In this document: positions 5,414-8,896 of the stretch, in pieces | How the letters are laid out: each line of letters starts with the position of its first letter | Numbering within the stretch: the first letter of the stretch is position 1 | Source: Candidatus Kaiserbacteria bacterium RIFCSPLOWO2_01_FULL_54_13 | GTDB lineage: Bacteria > Patescibacteriota > Minisyncoccia > Phycocordibacterales > UBA2100 | Assembly (NCBI GenBank): GCA_001781685.1 | Contig: MFLZ01000017.1 | Span: forward strand, 1-8,896 | Length of the DNA: 8,896 nucleotides | Reading direction: 5' to 3' | Position numbers and translations under genes: made by a program | Notes under the pieces: model-generated | Database searches by the model: none | Told to the model about the DNA's origin: nothing | What the model saw: the letters and a program-made list of their open reading frames with translations, nothing else

Positions 5414-6640
5414 ATGAGAAACGGACGACGGGTTGTTGTCACGGGGATGGGCATCGTCTCATCCATCGGCAACAACACCCAAGAAGTATTGGCCTCGCTG
5501 CGCGAGGCAAAGAGCGGCGTCAGCCTCGCCGAGGACTACAAGCGTCTCGGCTTCCGCTGCCATGTGCATGGCGCCCCGACCCTGGACCCTGCGGGATCCG
5601 TCGACCGGCGTGCCTTGCGCTTCCACGGCGGTGGTACCGCTTGGAATCACGTCGCCATGGACCAGGCAATCCGCGACGCCGGCCTCGAGGCGAACGAGGT
5701 CTCGCACGAGCGCACCGGCATCATCATAGGAAGCGGCGGGCCTTCAACCCGCGCTATCGTCGAGGCAGCTGACATCACGCGCGAGAAGGGCCCAAAGCGC
5801 GTAGGCCCCTTCGCCGTGCCAAAGTGCATGTCGTCGACGGCATCGGCGACGCTCGCCACGTGGTTCAAGATCAAGGGCGTCAACCACTCGATCTCCGCCG
5901 CGTGTGCAACCTCTGCCGTCTGCATTGGAAGCGGTATGGAGCAAATTCAGTGGGGCAAGCAAGACATCATCTTCGCCGGTGGCTGTGAGGAACTCGATTG
6001 GACCCTATCCGTGCTGTTCGATGCCATGGGCGCCATGTCCACGAGCTTCAACCACGCGCCCGAGAAGGCGTCACGCGCCTATGATGTGAACCGCGACGGC
6101 TTCGTGATCGCCGGGGGTGCCGGCGTCTTGGTGCTCGAGGAGCTCGAGCACGCCAAGGCACGCGGTGCCAAAATCTATGGCGAGATCGCCGGTTATGGCG
6201 CGACCTCCGACGGCTACGACATGGTGCAGCCGTCCGGCGAGGGCGCCGTGCGCTGCATGAGGATGGCGCTCGCAGGAGTAAAAGCATCCGTGGATTACAT
6301 CAATCCACACGCGACCTCCACGCCGGTCGGCGACGTCAAGGAAATCGAAGCGATCCGCGAGGTATTCGGTTCCAGATGCCCGCCGATCTCGGCAACCAAG
6401 TCGCTGACCGGCCATTCGCTTGGCGCCACCGGCGTGCAGGAGGCGATCTATTCGCTCTTGATGATGAACAGCGGCTTCATCTGCGAAAGCGCCAATATCG
6501 ACGAGCTCGATCCGGCTTTCGCCGACATGCCGATCGTCCGCGAACGCCGGGACAACATGAAAATCGGCTGCGTGCTGTCGAATTCGTTCGGCTTCGGCGG
6601 CACTAACGCGTCGTTGGTGTTCAAGCACCTCGATGCGTGA
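5414..6640 (+). CDS. fabB: 3-oxoacyl-[ACP] synthase I (FabB type)
   Basis: KAS I condenses malonyl-ACP with acyl-ACP in type II fatty acid synthesis and, with FabA, supports unsaturated fatty acid production. The 408-residue protein has the thiolase-fold catalytic set: nucleophile C164 in SAACATSA, H299 in NPHATSTPVGD, K329 and H334 in TKSLTGHSLG, and the closing SNSFGFGGTN. MGIVSSIGNN near the start and the DGFVIAGGAGVLVLEELEHA segment match FabB rather than FabF, and the whole resembles alphaproteobacterial FabB as I recall it. The residues flanking the first catalytic His are P and A (NPHAT), where NSHGT or NTHGT is usual. Codons are richer in G/C at third positions than in thrC or the nuclease gene. 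With its own promoter, SD and terminator it looks like a transferred cassette. No other fatty acid gene is in the window. Confidence 0.96.
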   Translation: MRNGRRVVVTGMGIVSSIGNNTQEVLASLREAKSGVSLAEDYKRLGFRCHVHGAPTLDPAGSVDRRALRFHGGGTAWNHVAMDQAIRDAGLEANEVSHERTGIIIGSGGPSTRAIVEAADITREKGPKRVGPFAVPKCMSSTASATLATWFKIKGVNHSISAACATSAVCIGSGMEQIQWGKQDIIFAGGCEELDWTLSVLFDAMGAMSTSFNHAPEKASRAYDVNRDGFVIAGGAGVLVLEELEHAKARGAKIYGEIAGYGATSDGYDMVQPSGEGAVRCMRMALAGVKASVDYINPHATSTPVGDVKEIEAIREVFGSRCPPISATKSLTGHSLGATGVQEAIYSLLMMNSGFICESANIDELDPAFADMPIVRERRDNMKIGCVLSNSFGFGGTNASLVFKHLDA

Positions 6641-6649
6641 ACGACCCGT

Positions 6650-6690
6650 GGGCGCGGCGGGATGATTCCCGGCGCGCCCCTATCTTTTAA
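6650..6690 (+). terminator. Intrinsic terminator of fabB
   Basis: GGGCGCG (6650-6656) pairs with CGCGCCC (6673-6679), followed inward by one G-G mismatch and a 5-bp CGGGA/TCCCG stem with a TGAT loop. CTATCTTTTAA follows. It starts 9 nt after the fabB stop. The T-rich tail overlaps the 3' end of the convergent GNAT gene, whose stop codon begins at 6680. Confidence 0.8.
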
Positions 6691-7108
6691 GTTGTAGGCG
6701 GTACGCGTTGGTATTTCGCTGCTCAAAGCCCAACTTTTTATACAAAGCGTTCGCGGCAACGCGATCTGGTCTGCTGGTAAGATGTATCGAATACGCCCCG
6801 CGTGCTTTTGCTCGCTCTACCAGTTTCCCGCAGAGCATTTTTCCCAAACCTTTCCCGCGATAAGCCTCGTCGACAACGAAATCTTCTATTCGCGAGGACA
6901 TCCCAGCAACCCTCATCATAAGAACCAACGTCGCCATGCCGACAATTTTTCCTGCCTCAGTGACAACCCACAGTTCGGCAGTTGGGCTCGCTGCGGTAGC
7001 CTGCAACAATCCGAGAGAAGTTCTCGCGTCGCTAAGCTGAGGCAAAAGCGCATTGATTTCTTTGCAAGTCTTCTCGTTGACTGCTGTCAGTTGAACAATT
7101 TCGGCCAT
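6680..7108 (-). CDS. GNAT-family N-acetyltransferase
   Basis: A 142-residue protein with the GNAT fold. Strand 4 and motif A appear as SRIEDFVVDEAYRGKGLGKMLCGKL (about residues 71-95), with the acetyl-CoA pyrophosphate loop RGKGLGK. A motif-B-like LTSRPDRVAANALYKKLGFEQR (around 110-131) gives the conserved NALYKKLGF helix and strand. These enzymes move an acetyl group from acetyl-CoA to an amine; the substrate cannot be told from the sequence. The ATG at 7108 has no Shine-Dalgarno but has TAATAT 8 nt upstream. It is divergent from the nuclease gene, and its 3' end abuts the fabB terminator. Confidence 0.9.
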   Translation of the reverse strand: MAEIVQLTAVNEKTCKEINALLPQLSDARTSLGLLQATAASPTAELWVVTEAGKIVGMATLVLMMRVAGMSSRIEDFVVDEAYRGKGLGKMLCGKLVERAKARGAYSIHLTSRPDRVAANALYKKLGFEQRNTNAYRLQLKR

Positions 7109-7116
7109 AAAAATCC

Positions 7117-7145
7117 ATATTACTCTCGAACCGCTTCCACTACAA
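7117..7145 (-). promoter_or_regulatory. Promoter of the GNAT gene
   Basis: On the minus strand, TTGTAG (7145-7140) and TAATAT (7122-7117) are 17 nt apart, and the -10 ends 8 nt before ATG 7108. A leaderless or very short-leader mRNA is predicted. Confidence 0.45.
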
Positions 7146-7174
7146 TCCCGCCCTCTCTCGAGAAAGGGCGGGAT
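7145..7174. repeat. 10-bp palindrome in the divergent GNAT/nuclease promoter region
   Basis: ATCCCGCCCT (7145-7154) and AGGGCGGGAT (7165-7174) form a perfect inverted repeat with a CTCGAG centre (7157-7162). One arm touches the GNAT -35 and the other touches the nuclease -10 (TACAAT from 7174). The position suits an operator controlling both genes. The lack of a T-run on either side argues against a terminator. Confidence 0.55.
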
Positions 7175-7179
7175 ACAAT
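7174..7179 (+). promoter_or_regulatory. -10 element of the nuclease gene
   Basis: TACAAT ends 6 nt before ATG 7186, with no Shine-Dalgarno in the GTCGAG gap and no clear -35. A leaderless mRNA is predicted, and the -10 overlaps the palindrome by one base. Confidence 0.5.
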
Positions 7180-7185
7180 GTCGAG

Positions 7186-7965
7186 ATGAAATGGTGGATT
7201 TTCGCGATCGTCGGGATTGGTGCTGCGTTCACGCTCGGATTTTACTTCGGAAAGACATCCGATGTATCTGAGCCTGTGAGTATTGCTGCAACATCCGAGT
7301 ATGAGACGGCAACGACGGCAGACCAGAGTATTTCAGAATACAAATGGTATCCCGTCGTGAAAGTAATTGACGGCGACACGCTCACTATCAACATGAATGG
7401 AGAAAGTGTGACGATCCGCCTCATCGGACTCGATACACCAGAGACAGTTGATCCGAGGAAGCCCGTACAATGCTTTGGCAAGGAAGCCTCCGAAAAAGCG
7501 AAGCAGACTCTCTCCGGCACATCGGTACGCATCGAGATGGATCCTTCGCAGGGAGAGTTGGACAAATACGGCCGCACGCTCACGTACATATTTTTCCCCA
7601 ATGGAAGGAACTTCGCGGAGCTAATGATTTCCGAGGGCTACGGACATGAGTACACGTACAACCTCCCGTACAAATACCAGTCCGAATTCAAAGCCGCAGA
7701 GCGGCTGGCCCGCGAAGAAAAAAGAGGCCTATGGGCCGGCGACGCCTGCATGAACGACTTACGAAGTCGTTCATCACCCTCTCCCACATTCATGCCGCCC
7801 GAAAACGAGGGGGACTACGAGTGCTCACGTAATGCGTACAACTGCTCCGATTTCACAACACAGGCCGAAGCACAGTCGGTATTTGAATCGTGTGGAGGAA
7901 GCGCAAACGACATTCACAAACTCGACGCCGACGGCGACGGCAGAGTGTGCGAGAGCTTGCCATAG
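7186..7965 (+). CDS. Membrane-anchored SNase-like nuclease with Excalibur domain
   Basis: A 259-residue thermonuclease-family protein. Residues 4-22 (IFAIVGIGAAFTLGFYF core) form an uncleaved signal anchor, putting the enzyme outside the membrane. The SNase domain (about 53-185) has VIDGDTLTI with Ca-binding D64, IRLIGLDTPE with R78, D83, T84 and E86, and DKYGRTLTYIF with R130, matching the staphylococcal nuclease catalytic set R35/D40/E43/R87. Residues 211-256 form an Excalibur calcium-binding domain: paired cysteines and DADGDGRVCE (D247, D249, D251, C255). The SNase-Excalibur combination is common in surface nucleases. A role in degrading external DNA for nucleotide salvage would fit a CPR lifestyle, but that is inference. 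The start is set by TACAAT 6 nt upstream. The next gene's -10 begins directly after the stop codon. Confidence 0.93.
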   Translation: MKWWIFAIVGIGAAFTLGFYFGKTSDVSEPVSIAATSEYETATTADQSISEYKWYPVVKVIDGDTLTINMNGESVTIRLIGLDTPETVDPRKPVQCFGKEASEKAKQTLSGTSVRIEMDPSQGELDKYGRTLTYIFFPNGRNFAELMISEGYGHEYTYNLPYKYQSEFKAAERLAREEKRGLWAGDACMNDLRSRSSPSPTFMPPENEGDYECSRNAYNCSDFTTQAEAQSVFESCGGSANDIHKLDADGDGRVCESLP

Positions 7966-7971
7966 TATAAT
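7966..7971 (+). promoter_or_regulatory. -10 element of the M15-type peptidase gene
   Basis: A perfect TATAAT begins on the base after the nuclease TAG stop and ends 8 nt before ATG 7980. No Shine-Dalgarno lies in between. The peptidase gene can therefore be transcribed separately despite the 14-nt intergenic gap. Confidence 0.55.
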
Positions 7972-7979
7972 TTCGTCCA

Positions 7980-8896
7980 ATGGGAACCTTCGCTGCTTTT
8001 CGCATAAGATTTCGCCTAAGATCGGCATCTTTATTTCTCTGTCTTGTGCTTATGGTTTCGGTTGCGCTCGCGGAAAAAACCGAGAGTGCGACATGCGATA
8101 TCCCCGGCACACGTCCCGCTACCGAAGATGATGCCGTGGTGAAAAACGGCCAAATCAAGGTTGGCACCTGCTATAACCCGAACGAAATTGGCATCGGCCA
8201 AAACGCCGAGGAAGCAAAACAATACTTGAAAACTTTGAGATGCACCGGATCGTGTAATTTTGGACTGCTAAATGATTCCTTCGCTGTATGCTCCGCGCGA
8301 TTTTTCAAGGCGTTCCAGGGCCAGTATGGCCCTGTTGAAATTGTTTCAGCATATAGAAGTCCCGGTCACGAGCGTGATATTTGCAGAGATAACCCTCGTT
8401 GTGGTGCCCAGATGAACAACCCTAATCCAACAAGCAACCACTCAAATGGTCTGGCCATCGACGTCTACTACCGCCCCAGCCAGAGTTTTCTGTGGAATTT
8501 TGCAAAACAAAATAAACAACTTGGAGTATGCTTTCCGTTTGAAGATGGAGGTGGTGGTGGTTTCTCAGATAGACCTCACATGATATTGCAAGGGATTCCA
8601 GGGTCGAGGGAGGCTGCGAGCTGTGTGCAGCGCGGCTATGGGAGCACTCCGTGTAGCGGCAGTAACTTCGATCCAAGTTCGGTTCGATCTGTCCCCGGCG
8701 GCCCGCCTTCATCGCGCCTATCGGACATCGCACGGAATTTCTTGAATCCGCCGCAACCGCCGCAGCAAATGTGTCCGCTTCCCGGCGGAGGGTCTGTTCC
8801 CTGCTCCGCGATTGCAAATTTGGGAGGTGGCCAGCCACCTGCGGGCGGCACCCCAGCTGGAGGAGCGCCCTCGGGCGGCGCGCCCGGCGGAGCGGG
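7980..8896 (+). CDS. Secreted M15-type (VanY-like) peptidase, 3' end outside window
   Basis: The frame is open from ATG 7980 to the right edge, 305 complete codons with no stop. Residues 1-31 are a signal peptide: basic FRIRFRLR, hydrophobic LFLCLVLMVSV, cleavage after ALA. The body has a VanY/M15-like zinc peptidase core: EIVSAYRS (120-127), SNHSNGLAID (152-161) with ligands H154 and D161, and DRPHMIL with the third ligand H200. Such enzymes hydrolyse D-Ala-containing or other peptidoglycan cross-links. Cysteine is abundant (at 39, 64, 88, 92, 104, 135, 141, 184, 215, 225, 265, 275), suggesting disulfides after export. From about 229 the chain becomes Pro/Gly-rich, ending in PAGGTPAGGAPSGGAPGG, probably a wall-spanning or flexible linker to a missing C-terminal part. 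It follows the surface nuclease by 14 nt. Confidence 0.85.
   Translation, partial: MGTFAAFRIRFRLRSASLFLCLVLMVSVALAEKTESATCDIPGTRPATEDDAVVKNGQIKVGTCYNPNEIGIGQNAEEAKQYLKTLRCTGSCNFGLLNDSFAVCSARFFKAFQGQYGPVEIVSAYRSPGHERDICRDNPRCGAQMNNPNPTSNHSNGLAIDVYYRPSQSFLWNFAKQNKQLGVCFPFEDGGGGGFSDRPHMILQGIPGSREAASCVQRGYGSTPCSGSNFDPSSVRSVPGGPPSSRLSDIARNFLNPPQPPQQMCPLPGGGSVPCSAIANLGGGQPPAGGTPAGGAPSGGAPGGA

Noticed and set aside
7145..7174. Terminator for the GNAT or nuclease gene
   Set aside because: It lies upstream of both divergent genes and has no T-tract on either side.

Overview
The window looks like chromosomal DNA from a small-genome bacterium, most likely a member of the Patescibacteria (CPR, Parcubacteria-like). 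This rests on four things: short, densely packed genes; promoters placed so that many genes should be leaderless; small palindromic repeats, one of them translated inside thrC as an FDFAHDRP peptide; and a left-edge peptide (MAYTKNPYLPRVRR) of a kind I recall from CPR transposases. The assignment is inference, because no rRNA or other strong phylogenetic marker is present.

Left part (1-1500): the N-terminus of a probable transposase runs off the left edge on the minus strand. It is followed by a free-standing single-motif LAGLIDADG homing endonuclease gene (+). Convergent to that gene are the trans-translation genes on the minus strand, smpB and then ssrA (tmRNA), with a readable tag peptide ANKVAFAPAYA. 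A shared hairpin separates the endonuclease gene from ssrA.

Accessory part (1515-3785): this is a patchwork. It holds a truncated C-terminal copy of a DUF3298 protein just upstream of smpB, an N-terminally truncated LOG/SLOG-like nucleotide-binding fragment, an unrecognised protein-kinase-like gene, and an intact DUF3298/DUF4163-type membrane-anchored protein. A 35-bp repeat overlaps the stop codons of both the LOG fragment and the kinase-like gene. A 119-bp element with 14-bp terminal inverted repeats lies at the start of the DUF3298 gene.

Metabolic part (3786-6690): thrC (threonine synthase, minus) is divergent from a fabB-type 3-ketoacyl-ACP synthase (+). The fabB gene resembles alphaproteobacterial FabB. 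It has its own sigma70-like promoter, a strong Shine-Dalgarno and its own terminator, and its codon use differs from its neighbours, so it looks like a recently acquired self-contained cassette.

Right part (6680-8896): a GNAT acetyltransferase (minus) is divergent from a membrane-anchored SNase-Excalibur nuclease (+). Immediately behind the nuclease is a secreted M15-type (VanY-like) peptidase that runs off the right edge. The last two would act outside the membrane, on DNA and on peptidoglycan.

The most systematic signal is regulatory. Seven genes have a TANNNT hexamer ending 6-8 nt before the start codon and lack a clear Shine-Dalgarno, as expected for leaderless mRNAs. fabB breaks this pattern, which independently supports its foreign origin.
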